Positions 24,820-34,925 of a DNA stretch of 64,000 nucleotides are shown in pieces. The notes under the pieces are model-generated. The model made no database searches. It had not been told where the DNA came from and saw only the letters and a list, made by a program, of their open reading frames with translations. The translations under genes were made by a program, and so were the position numbers. Within the stretch, counting starts at the first letter, position 1; each line of letters opens with the position of its first letter. This stretch comes from JADJGC01 sp964617645 (GTDB lineage Bacteria; Zixibacteria; MSB-5A5; CAIYYT01). The stretch covers positions 62,001-126,000 of the forward strand of contig CAZTYE010000004.1 in NCBI GenBank assembly GCA_964617645.1. Reading direction: 5' to 3'.

Positions 24820-26280
24820 ATGTCAGACGATCTGCGTTGTGAGTGTGGAATTTTCGGAATCTTTGGCGTGGGGACAGCCGCCGAGCTTACCTACTTCGGC
24901 CTCTACGCACTACAGCATCGCGGCCAGGAAGCCGCCGGAATCGTCAGTTTTGACGGTGAGAAGCTCAATGAAGTTCGCGGGCAAGGCGAGGTCAACGAAG
25001 TCTTCAAGTACAGCGAGCGCCTGGCTTCTCTGAAGGGTGATCGCGCGATCGGGCACAATCGCTATTCAACCGCCGGAGCTTCAGTGTTGCGCAATGTTCA
25101 GCCGCTGGTGATTACTTTCAAAGGGCAGAAATTGGCAATCGCTCACAACGGCAATCTGACCAACAACGAGAAACTCAAACAGAAGCTGGAACAATCGGGA
25201 TCGATCTTCACCACGACGTCGGATACGGAAGTGGTCTTACATTTAATCGCCAAGAGCCGCAAGAAAACGCTGATCGAAGCGATCACCGACTCGCTGGCCA
25301 AGGTCGAAGGCGCCTATTCCCTGCTCTTCATGCACAAGGACGGTTTGATTGCCGCCCGTGATCCACACGGATTCCGCCCGCTGGCGCTGGGTCAGATTGG
25401 CGGCAAGTGGGTGGTGGCTTCAGAAACTTGCTCATTCGACATCATCGGCGCCGAGTATATTCGCGACGTCGAGCCGGGCGAGATTGTCGAGATCTCGGCA
25501 AAGGGATTGAGCTCGCATCGGCCGTTTCGCGCGCGCAAGCACGCCTTCTGCATTTTCGAGTTCATTTATTTTGCGCGGCCCGATTCAAAAATCTTCGGCG
25601 AAAACGTCGACAAGATTCGGCGCCGGCTGGGACGATATCTGGCCTTGCAGCATCCGGTCGACGCTGATATCGTCATCTCGGTGCCGGACTCATCCAATAC
25701 CGCGGCACTGGGGTACTCCGAGCAGTCGAAAATTCCGTTCGAGTTTGGCTTGATCCGCAATCATTACGTCGGACGGACGTTCATCGATCCCAAGCAGGAA
25801 ATCCGCGATCTCGACGTAAAAGTCAAGTTCAACGCAGTTCGCGGTGTGCTCAAGGATAAGCGGGTAATCGTCGTTGACGATTCGATCGTGCGGGGAACGA
25901 CGATGAAGAAGCTGATCAAGATGATCCGTGAAGCCGGCGCCAAAGAAATTCATCTGCGCATCTCGTCGCCGCCGATCGTGTCGCCGTGCTTCTACGGAAT
26001 CGATATGCCGACTAAGCGCGAGTTGGTCGCGGCGAACATGTCGGTGCCGGAAATCGGCAAGTACCTGGGCGTCGATACAATCGGCTATTTGTCAATCGAC
26101 GCGATGCTATCGATACATTCGCTACCCAAAGAGAATTTCTGCGTTGCGTGTTTTTCGGGCAAGTATCCCACCAAGATCGAGAACACCAACGGCAAGTTGC
26201 TTTCGCAGCCTGCAGCAAACGGCGAGGACGCGCCGTCGGCCTTCGAGCGACGCACTCGCAAGGCGAAAGTGACAGCATAG
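24820..26280 (+). CDS. purF: Amidophosphoribosyltransferase
   Basis: A 486-aa enzyme for the first committed step of purine synthesis, PRPP plus glutamine to phosphoribosylamine. The N-terminal CECGIFGIFG implies a short propeptide removed to expose the nucleophile Cys9. The class II glutamine amidotransferase domain continues with GHNRYSTAG and AHNGNLTN. The phosphoribosyltransferase motif VIVVDDSIVRGTT lies near residue 355. Cysteines at about 244 (HAFCIFEF), 390 (SPCFYGID) and the FCVAC pair near 441 and 444 match the four [4Fe-4S] ligands of the Bacillus-type enzyme, so this is the oxygen-sensitive cluster form. It stands alone with its own promoter. Confidence 0.97.
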   Translation: MSDDLRCECGIFGIFGVGTAAELTYFGLYALQHRGQEAAGIVSFDGEKLNEVRGQGEVNEVFKYSERLASLKGDRAIGHNRYSTAGASVLRNVQPLVITFKGQKLAIAHNGNLTNNEKLKQKLEQSGSIFTTTSDTEVVLHLIAKSRKKTLIEAITDSLAKVEGAYSLLFMHKDGLIAARDPHGFRPLALGQIGGKWVVASETCSFDIIGAEYIRDVEPGEIVEISAKGLSSHRPFRARKHAFCIFEFIYFARPDSKIFGENVDKIRRRLGRYLALQHPVDADIVISVPDSSNTAALGYSEQSKIPFEFGLIRNHYVGRTFIDPKQEIRDLDVKVKFNAVRGVLKDKRVIVVDDSIVRGTTMKKLIKMIREAGAKEIHLRISSPPIVSPCFYGIDMPTKRELVAANMSVPEIGKYLGVDTIGYLSIDAMLSIHSLPKENFCVACFSGKYPTKIENTNGKLLSQPAANGEDAPSAFERRTRKAKVTA

Positions 26281-26516
26281 CTCAAGCGCCTGCTGAGAAC
26301 ATATCTGGAACTTAATCGATCACCTTTTGTACATTAGCTCAGCAGCAAAGATTTTGCACCAAGCAGCCAAAATCCGTTTGTCGCGCACGTTCTAACCGCG
26401 AGTGCGATTATTAGCCCGAACGCAGGATCGCTGATTGCCCCTTGTTCAAGGTGACGTTGTCATTCGTTGTTCACAAGACGTTGCCAATGTGTGACTTTTC
26501 AAATCAGAGGTGTCAG

Positions 26517-27362
26517 ATGGTCGCATCCCATGTGCTCAGAGCGGCGTTGCTTCTTGCTCTGACTTGGCTACCGGCGCTGGCCGGAGAGACTCAACCGTCG
26601 TTCTTGCGCGATCGTGGCGCAGGCGTGCCGACATCCATGTTCGGGACCTACATTGCCAAGGGCGAGTTGTTCATCTATCCATTCTATGAACGTTATGTCG
26701 ACGCAAACTCCGAGTACCAGCCGGACGAGTTCGGCTATGGCTCGGCGCAGGAGTACCGCGCCAAGTACAGCGCAAACGAAGGAATACTCTTCATCGGCTA
26801 CGGTCTGACCGACCGGATCGTCCTGGAGTTTGAGGGGGCGTTTTTGAGCGCACAACAGGAGAAAGCCGGCAGCGACACGACGGCAATGCCGGAGGATATC
26901 GAGGAAACCGGACTTGGCGACGTGCAGACGCAAATCAACTGGCTGATGTCGCGAGAAACCGCGGCGCGACCAGCGCTCTTCAGCTTCATGGAGATCGTCT
27001 ATCCCCTGCAGAAGCACCGAAGCCTGATTGGAACGCAAGACTGGGAGATCAAAACCGGATTCGGTATCGTGCGGGGATTTTCGTGGGGAACGGTGACGTT
27101 CCGCGCCGCAACGGAATACGTTCGTGCCGAGTCAAAGCTCGATATCGGCGAATTCGCACTCGAATATCTGCGGCGGCTATCACAACACTGGCGCATCTAC
27201 GCTGGAGTCGAAGGCACACAGGACGAAGTATCATTGATCACTGAAGCGCAGTGGCACATCTCGCCCAACGTCTACCTCAAGTTGAACAATGGTCTCGGGC
27301 TGACAGCCAAGGCGACCGACTGGGCGCCGGAGGTCGGATTTGTCTTTGCGCTGCCGCGTTAG
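26517..27362 (+). CDS. Outer-membrane beta-barrel protein, unknown function
   Basis: A 281-aa protein with a signal peptide (VLRAALLLALTWLPALAGE). The rest is alternating amphipathic strands ending in a C-terminal aromatic pattern (APEVGFVFALPR), as in outer-membrane barrels. Strands such as EGILFIGYGLTDRIVLEFEGA and GDVQTQINWLMSR resemble the transporter-like barrels seen beside efflux systems, but no specific family is certain. The ATG at 26517 is preferred to 26442 because AGAGG lies 6 nt upstream and the signal peptide follows directly. It converges with nuoN, 21 nt away. Confidence 0.65.
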   Translation: MVASHVLRAALLLALTWLPALAGETQPSFLRDRGAGVPTSMFGTYIAKGELFIYPFYERYVDANSEYQPDEFGYGSAQEYRAKYSANEGILFIGYGLTDRIVLEFEGAFLSAQQEKAGSDTTAMPEDIEETGLGDVQTQINWLMSRETAARPALFSFMEIVYPLQKHRSLIGTQDWEIKTGFGIVRGFSWGTVTFRAATEYVRAESKLDIGEFALEYLRRLSQHWRIYAGVEGTQDEVSLITEAQWHISPNVYLKLNNGLGLTAKATDWAPEVGFVFALPR

Positions 27363-27383
27363 CAGCCGATTGGAGAGAAACGA

Positions 27384-28835
27384 CTACAACGACAGCACAG
27401 CCAGCCCGTCGAACGGATACCACTGGTGCGGGAAGACACCGATAAGGAAGACGGCGACGATGGCAAAGAAGAGCGCAATCGTGAGAAATGCCGGGACGCG
27501 CGGCACCGCGACCGGTTCACCAACCGGATCAGCCATGAACATCTTGACGACCACGCGCAGATAGTAGTACACGCTGATCAGACTGTTGATGACGGCGATC
27601 ACGACAATCGCGATGTGGCCGTCGACAACCGCCGATTTGAAGAGGATGAACTTGCCGATGAATCCGGCGGTCGGCGGGAAACCTGCGAGCGAAATCATGA
27701 AAGTGAGCAGGATTACTCCCAGCCATGGATGTTTGCGACCAAGACCGGTATAGTGGTCGATCGAGGTAACTTCGACATGCGAGTGCGCCGAGTCGATATG
27801 CGAGATGATCATGAAGGCGCCGAGATTCGTGAGCGCATAGCAAAGAAGGTAGAACGCCGCCGCCGAGGCCGATTCCGGCGTGCCGACGACGAGGGCAATC
27901 ATGATGTACCCGGCATGCGCAATCGAGGAGAATGCCAACATGCGTTTGATATTGTTCTGCCGGATTGCCATGATATTGCCGACCGTCATCGTTGCCACAG
28001 CGAGCACGAAAAACAATGATTCAAGCTGCGGCTGTAGTTCTTGATAACCGAAACTGAAAATCCGTAACAACGCCGCAAACGCCGCCGCTTTGGGACCGGC
28101 CGACATGAACCCGGTGACCGGCGACGGAGCGCCTTCGTAAGCATCCGCCGCCCACATGTGGAACGGCACGGCCGCGACTTTGAATCCCAGCCCGACGATC
28201 AGCAGCGCCGCCCCGATCAAGAGGAAGGTGTCGACGGTGCCGCCGTCCTTGAAATAGGCGACGATGTCATTGACTTCAAAAGTGCCGACGGTGCCATAGA
28301 CGAAGGCAATGCCGAGCACCGTGAATCCGGTCGCAAACGCGCCTAACAAAAAGTACTTGATTGAGGCTTCGGTCGACCGAGCTTCGCTGCGCGCAAATCC
28401 GGCGAGCACGTAGAGGGCGACCGACATGATCTCAAGGCCAAGAAACATGACCAGCAGATTCGAGGTCGAGGCCATTACCATCATACCGTAGGTCGAAAAC
28501 ACGATCAGCGGATAGAATTCGCCGTGGTCGTTATCCTTGCGCTTGAGATAGTCCATCGACATGAAGATCGTGAGGATAGCGCCGACGAGGAAGATCATGT
28601 TGAAGAACAAGCCGAAATCGTCGAGCACAAACTGTCCGGCAAACGTCGTGCCGCGCTCACCGATCTGCTGCGCGGAGAGAATGAGCGCCACGACCAAACC
28701 GATCCAGCAGAAGTGTCCGACCAGAGCTTGTCGCGGCTTGGAGATAAACGGCTCCAGTAGCATCGCGACGAGCGCGACCACGCACACCGTCAAAGACGGC
28801 GCGATCATCGACCAGTTGACAGCCTGCAATTGCAT
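27384..28835 (-). CDS. nuoN: NADH-quinone oxidoreductase subunit N
   Basis: A 483-aa antiporter-like membrane subunit of complex I, about 14 helices. The conserved transmembrane glutamate is in FLGLEIMSVALYVLAGF, and the FKVAAVPFHMWAADAYEGAPSPVTGFMS loop is diagnostic. It translocates protons in the membrane arm. It is the last gene of the operon. The ATG at 28835 fits family N-termini; an alternative start lies at 28865. It is separated from nuoM by the glutaredoxin gene. Confidence 0.95.
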   Translation of the reverse strand: MQLQAVNWSMIAPSLTVCVVALVAMLLEPFISKPRQALVGHFCWIGLVVALILSAQQIGERGTTFAGQFVLDDFGLFFNMIFLVGAILTIFMSMDYLKRKDNDHGEFYPLIVFSTYGMMVMASTSNLLVMFLGLEIMSVALYVLAGFARSEARSTEASIKYFLLGAFATGFTVLGIAFVYGTVGTFEVNDIVAYFKDGGTVDTFLLIGAALLIVGLGFKVAAVPFHMWAADAYEGAPSPVTGFMSAGPKAAAFAALLRIFSFGYQELQPQLESLFFVLAVATMTVGNIMAIRQNNIKRMLAFSSIAHAGYIMIALVVGTPESASAAAFYLLCYALTNLGAFMIISHIDSAHSHVEVTSIDHYTGLGRKHPWLGVILLTFMISLAGFPPTAGFIGKFILFKSAVVDGHIAIVVIAVINSLISVYYYLRVVVKMFMADPVGEPVAVPRVPAFLTIALFFAIVAVFLIGVFPHQWYPFDGLAVLSL

Positions 28836-28883
28836 TGAGTTACTTGGTACTTCCCTGACGGCCACCGGCCGCCATTAATATCC

Positions 28884-29096
28884 TCAAGAACCGCCGAAGC
28901 CGACCGTGACGATGCCGTTCTCGACGATCACCGGCACGCGACGACTGCCGCCCTGCAGGCGCTGTGCCTCTTCGGCGGCGCCGGGCACGCTATGGACGTC
29001 CACCTCAACGAAATTAACGCCGCGTTTCTTGAAGTCTTCCTTGGCTGACGCGCAGTAGGGACAGCCAACTTTCGTGTAAATTTTCACCTGCGCCAT
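28884..29096 (-). CDS. Glutaredoxin-like protein within the nuo operon
   Basis: A 70-aa thioredoxin-fold protein with the glutaredoxin active site CPYC (in TKVGCPYCASAKEDF), the cis-proline segment RRVPVIVENG and the final TVGFGGS. It is slightly shorter than typical glutaredoxins or NrdH. It sits 5 nt after nuoM and just before nuoN on the same strand, so it is co-transcribed with complex I. It may reduce disulfides or mixed glutathione-type adducts, perhaps during assembly; that role is inferred from position only. Confidence 0.9.
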   Translation of the reverse strand: MAQVKIYTKVGCPYCASAKEDFKKRGVNFVEVDVHSVPGAAEEAQRLQGGSRRVPVIVENGIVTVGFGGS

Positions 29097-29101
29097 ATCA
29101 T

Positions 29102-30646
<1,545 letters not shown>

Positions 30647-30648
30647 GC

Positions 30649-32580
30649 CTACCTGTTCACGTAAATGAGATATCCGACAACGAAAACGACTCCGGCCAGG
30701 AACACGAACGCATAGCTGCGAATCATTCCGGTTTGAACCTTTCTGAATACACCGGAGAACCAGCCAACGAGACTGGCCAAGCCGTTGACCAGGCCGTCGA
30801 CGATTTTAACATCGAACTGCTTCCAGAGCGCGTTCGAGAGATTGACGCACGGCGTAATGAATACCTTGTCGTACAGCTCATCGATGTAATACTTGTTGTA
30901 AAGCAACTTGTAGATGCCGCCAAGCCTTTGTTCCATCACATCGGTTTCGGCGCGATTGAGATAGATACGCCGCGCCGTCATGATCGCGATAATCACGATC
31001 GCGATGCTGGCGGCGATAAGGCCATACTCTAGCGCGTGCGAGTGAGGCGCTGCTTCGTTGAGCCGACCGATTTCTTCACCCTTCGCGAACACCGGGTGCA
31101 GGAAATGCTCGAACCACGCGCCGCCGCCGAGAACCTTGGGCCAGCCAATCAAACCGCCGACAATCGAGAGCACGGCCAGCGCCATCAGCGGCACGGTCAT
31201 GACATTCGGAGATTCGTGCAGATGTTCGGCGGTGTGGTGATCGTAGCGGGGCTTGCCATAGAAAGTCATGTAGATCAGGCGAAACATGTAAAACGCGGTC
31301 AGTCCGGCTGTGATAACGGCGATGATCCAGAAGATCGGTGTGCCGAACGGCGAAGAGAACGACTTCCAAAGAATCTCATCTTTGGAGACGAATCCCGCCA
31401 ATGGCGGAATGCCGGCAATCGCCAGAGTCGCAGCCATCATTGTCCAGAACGTGCGTGGAAGCTTGTCTTTCAGGCCACCCATGAGCCGCATGTCCTGCTC
31501 GCCACTCATCGCGTGAATTACCGATCCGGCGCCGAGGAACAAGAGCGCCTTGAAGAAGGCGTGGGTCATAAGGTGGAAGACGCCTGCGCCAAACGCCGCT
31601 ACGCCGCAAGCCAAGAACATGTATCCCAACTGGCTGACCGTTGAGTAAGCCAGAACGCGTTTGATATCGTTCTGAAAGAGGCCAATCGTTGCCGCGAAGA
31701 TCGCAGTGAACAGACCGATCAATGCGACGACCCAAAGCGTCGTCGGCGCCATCATGAAAATCACATTGCTGCGCGCAACCATGTAAACGCCCGCGGTAAC
31801 CATCGTCGCAGCGTGGATCAGCGCCGATACCGGCGTCGGGCCCTCCATGGCATCGGGAAGCCAGACGTAGAGCGGCACTTGCGCCGACTTGCCAGTCGCG
31901 CCCAAGAACAAGAGCAGGGTCGCGGCGGTAACAATGCCGCCGCCGAGAGCTAACTGGGTTGGCGCCAGATTGGCGACTTCCATGAAGTTGACGGTGCCGA
32001 GATTCCAGAAGAGAATGAAAATGCCGAGCGAAAAACCAAAATCGCCGATACGGTTGACGATGAACGCCTCTTTGCCGGCATCGGTCGCCGACTTACGCTC
32101 GTGCCAGAAACCGATCAGGAGATACGAGCAGAGTCCAACGCCCTCCCAGCCGACGTACATAAGCACGAAATTGTTCGCGAGCACAAGCATCAACATTGAG
32201 CCGGTGAAGAGATTCAAGTAGGTGAAGAATCGCGAGTACTCTGGATCGTGCGACATGTAGCCGATGGAATAGACATGAATCAGGAAGCCGACCCCGGTCA
32301 CGACGAGGATCATCACCGCCGACAACGGATCGAGCAGGAAGCCCATATCGACCTGGAAGTTTCCGATTGGAATCCACTGGTACAGCGAAAGCTGCACCGA
32401 ACGCGCATCCGACGGCAGGCCGATTAGCTCGATAACGGCATAAAGCGAGAGAAGGAACGACACTAAAACCGAGCCCGAAGCAATCACGCCGACCGATGAC
32501 TTCGGCAGACGCTTCCCGAACAGGCCGTTGATCAGAAAGCCGATCAGCGGCATTATCGGTATGAGCCAGATCAGGTTCAT
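30649..32580 (-). CDS. nuoL: NADH-quinone oxidoreductase subunit L
   Basis: A 643-aa subunit, the largest antiporter-like protein at the tip of the membrane arm. The key glutamate is in YVGWEGVGLCSYLLIGFW, the VPLYVWLPDAMEGPTPVSALIHAATMVTAG signature is present, and the C-terminal part contains the long lateral helix ending in a final membrane anchor (YAFVFLAGVVFVVGYLIYV). It is 13 nt downstream of nuoK. Confidence 0.97.
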   Translation of the reverse strand: MNLIWLIPIMPLIGFLINGLFGKRLPKSSVGVIASGSVLVSFLLSLYAVIELIGLPSDARSVQLSLYQWIPIGNFQVDMGFLLDPLSAVMILVVTGVGFLIHVYSIGYMSHDPEYSRFFTYLNLFTGSMLMLVLANNFVLMYVGWEGVGLCSYLLIGFWHERKSATDAGKEAFIVNRIGDFGFSLGIFILFWNLGTVNFMEVANLAPTQLALGGGIVTAATLLLFLGATGKSAQVPLYVWLPDAMEGPTPVSALIHAATMVTAGVYMVARSNVIFMMAPTTLWVVALIGLFTAIFAATIGLFQNDIKRVLAYSTVSQLGYMFLACGVAAFGAGVFHLMTHAFFKALLFLGAGSVIHAMSGEQDMRLMGGLKDKLPRTFWTMMAATLAIAGIPPLAGFVSKDEILWKSFSSPFGTPIFWIIAVITAGLTAFYMFRLIYMTFYGKPRYDHHTAEHLHESPNVMTVPLMALAVLSIVGGLIGWPKVLGGGAWFEHFLHPVFAKGEEIGRLNEAAPHSHALEYGLIAASIAIVIIAIMTARRIYLNRAETDVMEQRLGGIYKLLYNKYYIDELYDKVFITPCVNLSNALWKQFDVKIVDGLVNGLASLVGWFSGVFRKVQTGMIRSYAFVFLAGVVFVVGYLIYVNR

Positions 32581-32593
32581 TTGTTCGCCTTCC

Positions 32594-32896
32594 CTACCAC
32601 TTCAGCAAGTTCACTTCATCGATGTTCGCCGTATCGCGCGTACGAAACAGCGCGATGATTATCGCTAAACCGACTGCGGCCTCCGCCGCGGCAACGGTCA
32701 TGACAACGAATACCATGACATGGCCGCCCATATTGCCCAGATCGCGCGCAAAGGCGACCAAGGCCAAGTTCGCGGCATTCAGCATCAGCTCGATCGACAT
32801 GAAGATGATCATTACGTTGCGGGCAATAATCACGCCGGTCATACCGATTACGAAAATCACGGCGGCGACAATCAAGTACCATTCCAACGGAATCAC
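32594..32896 (-). CDS. nuoK: NADH-quinone oxidoreductase subunit K
   Basis: A 100-aa, three-helix Mrp C-like subunit. The two conserved membrane glutamates are in FMSIELMLNAANLALVAF and TVAAAEAAVGLAI, both needed for proton transfer in the E-channel. It lies 8 nt after nuoJ. Confidence 0.97.
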   Translation of the reverse strand: MIPLEWYLIVAAVIFVIGMTGVIIARNVMIIFMSIELMLNAANLALVAFARDLGNMGGHVMVFVVMTVAAAEAAVGLAIIIALFRTRDTANIDEVNLLKW

Positions 32897-32904
32897 TGCA
32901 TCAC

Positions 32905-33405
32905 CTACAATCGTTTCTTGGCCATGACGACAGCGCCGAGCACGGCAACAATCAGCAGCACCGAAGTCAGCTCGAATGGATAAAGATACTGCGTAAACAA
33001 TTCCATCCCGACAGCTCCAACACTGCCAAAGTCGGCCGGCAGCGCCGCTCGCTGTTGCGCGAGCGTCTGCGAGGTGTGAATCACCACCAAAGTCTCGAGC
33101 AGCATCACGACCGCAAACGCAATCGCCAGCGGCTTGAAGCGCAACCTGATGTCCTTGCCGAAATCCTCGCGCCGCAAATTGAGCAACATGATCACGAAGA
33201 GAAACAGCACGAGAATTGCGCCCGCATAGACGATTACTTGCAGCATGGCCAGGAACGCCGCGTTCAATTTGATGAAGAGAATCACCTGCGCGACGAACGA
33301 CGTCAGCAGGTACATGACGGACGCGATCGGATTGCGCTGGATGATCACCAGCAATGCGGAGGCAATCGCAATGGCGGCGGCGCCGAGAAAAATCGCCAGT
33401 TCCAT
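32905..33405 (-). CDS. nuoJ: NADH-quinone oxidoreductase subunit J
   Basis: A 166-aa, five-helix subunit. The MLQVIVYAGAILVLFLFVIML helix is the family hallmark and contains the bulge-forming tyrosine. The start ATG at 33405 (MELAIFLG) lies 1 nt after the nuoI stop. The frame stays open upstream, but that stretch is the shadow of nuoI. Confidence 0.95.
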   Translation of the reverse strand: MELAIFLGAAAIAIASALLVIIQRNPIASVMYLLTSFVAQVILFIKLNAAFLAMLQVIVYAGAILVLFLFVIMLLNLRREDFGKDIRLRFKPLAIAFAVVMLLETLVVIHTSQTLAQQRAALPADFGSVGAVGMELFTQYLYPFELTSVLLIVAVLGAVVMAKKRL

Positions 33406-33406
33406 T

Positions 33407-33913
33407 TTAGTGCTTCGGTTGCTGCTCTTCCTGCCAGTGAACGCGGCGTTTCGGCCGGAGGAACTTGACCTCGGACGGCTTGACGCGCGGCCACTTGACC
33501 AATAAATCGTCTTTTGTATAGATGAACTTGTCGCGGTGATCCGCGGCGAACTCGTATTCTTTTCCCAAAAAGATCGCCTCTTCCGGACAGGCTTCTTCGC
33601 AGAAGCCGCAGAAGATACAACGCAATTCGTTGATCTCATAGATCTTGGCGTAGCGTTCGCCTTTCTCGGTTTCGGCCGGCTCCATGTAGATGGCATCCGC
33701 AGGACACGACGCGGCACACAGACCGCAACAGACGCAACGCTCACTGCCGTCGTCATCGTAGCGTTCGAGAAAGTGCAGGCCGCGGTAACGCGGCATCATC
33801 GGCTCTTTGACGAATGGGTACTGCACCGTGACTTTCTTTCTGAACATCTGCTTGAGCACGGTGAACATGCCGATTGGTATCGCGACAAAGATTTCTTTCA
33901 ACACCCGAAACAT
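33407..33913 (-). CDS. nuoI: NADH-quinone oxidoreductase subunit I
   Basis: A 168-aa ferredoxin-like subunit holding clusters N6a and N6b. Two C-x2-C-x2-C-x3-C-P motifs are visible: CVCCGLCAASCP and CIFCGFCEEACP. The ATG at 33913 (MFRVLKEIF) follows AGGAGA; the frame continues upstream into nuoH but those residues are unrelated. An amphipathic N-terminal helix attaches it to the membrane arm. Confidence 0.96.
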   Translation of the reverse strand: MFRVLKEIFVAIPIGMFTVLKQMFRKKVTVQYPFVKEPMMPRYRGLHFLERYDDDGSERCVCCGLCAASCPADAIYMEPAETEKGERYAKIYEINELRCIFCGFCEEACPEEAIFLGKEYEFAADHRDKFIYTKDDLLVKWPRVKPSEVKFLRPKRRVHWQEEQQPKH

Positions 33914-33924
33914 TGTTCTGTCTC

Positions 33925-34923
33925 CTAAAGCTGCAGCACAAGCGCCGTGACGAGGATATTGGCCAGCGCCAATGGAATCAGCACATACCAGCCAAACCTC
34001 ATCAACTGATCGTAACGAAAACGTGGCAACGACGCACGCAGCCAGATGTACAAAAACAAGAACGCAAAACACTTGATCACGAACCAGACAACCGGCATGA
34101 ACCACAAATCCGACACCCACGGCCCTTGCCAACCACCGAAGAAGACGGTCGTCGCGACGGCCGCGACCGTCACCATGTTGGCGTACTCGCCGACGAAAAA
34201 CAAACCGAAGCGCATCGAGGAGTATTCGGTGTGGTAACCCGCGACCAACTCCGATTCGGCTTCCGGGAGATCAAACGGCGCGCGGTTCGTTTCGGCGATC
34301 GCGCAAGTCAAATAGATGAGGAATGCGACTGGTTGCTTGAATACGTACCAGTCGAGAATCGACGATTGTTGCTGCACGATCTCGACGAGATTTAGTGAAC
34401 CAGCAATCATGATCACGCCTATAAAGGACATGCCCAAGCCGATTTCATAGGAGATCATCTGTGCCGAAGAGCGCAACCCGCCGAGCAGCGAGAACTTGCT
34501 GTTGGGCGCCCAGCCGGCCATGATGATGCCATAAATTCCCATTGAAGTGACGGCCAGGATGAAAAGCAGTCCGAGGCTGAAATCGGAAATCACGAGGTTG
34601 ATTTCGCGGCCAAAAAGCGTCACGGAGTCACCGAAAGGAATGACCGCAATCGGCAGCATCGCCGGGATAAAGGCCATGAGCGGCGCCAGCAAGTAGAGAG
34701 TGCGATGAGCGCTCGAGGGAATAAAATCCTCCTTAAAGAGCAGCTTCACCAAGTCCGCCAGTGGTGTCAGTAAGCCCATCGGACCTGCCGTGTTCGGACC
34801 GATACGCGATTGCATAAAAGCCACAAAGCGACGTTCAAGAAACGTCATATAGGCACAAGCCGTAAGCAGGACGGTCACGACGAGCAGCGCTTTGATTGTG
34901 GCAATGACGGCAAATTCCAGCAT
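33925..34923 (-). CDS. nuoH: NADH-quinone oxidoreductase subunit H
   Basis: A 332-aa, eight-helix subunit that forms much of the quinone chamber. The conserved ETNRAPFDLPEAESELVAGYHTEYSS region (in pieces) and RIGPNTAGPMGLLTPLADLVK are present. It lies 2 nt after nuoG and 11 nt before nuoI. Confidence 0.97.
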   Translation of the reverse strand: MLEFAVIATIKALLVVTVLLTACAYMTFLERRFVAFMQSRIGPNTAGPMGLLTPLADLVKLLFKEDFIPSSAHRTLYLLAPLMAFIPAMLPIAVIPFGDSVTLFGREINLVISDFSLGLLFILAVTSMGIYGIIMAGWAPNSKFSLLGGLRSSAQMISYEIGLGMSFIGVIMIAGSLNLVEIVQQQSSILDWYVFKQPVAFLIYLTCAIAETNRAPFDLPEAESELVAGYHTEYSSMRFGLFFVGEYANMVTVAAVATTVFFGGWQGPWVSDLWFMPVVWFVIKCFAFLFLYIWLRASLPRFRYDQLMRFGWYVLIPLALANILVTALVLQL

Positions 34924-34925
34924 GG

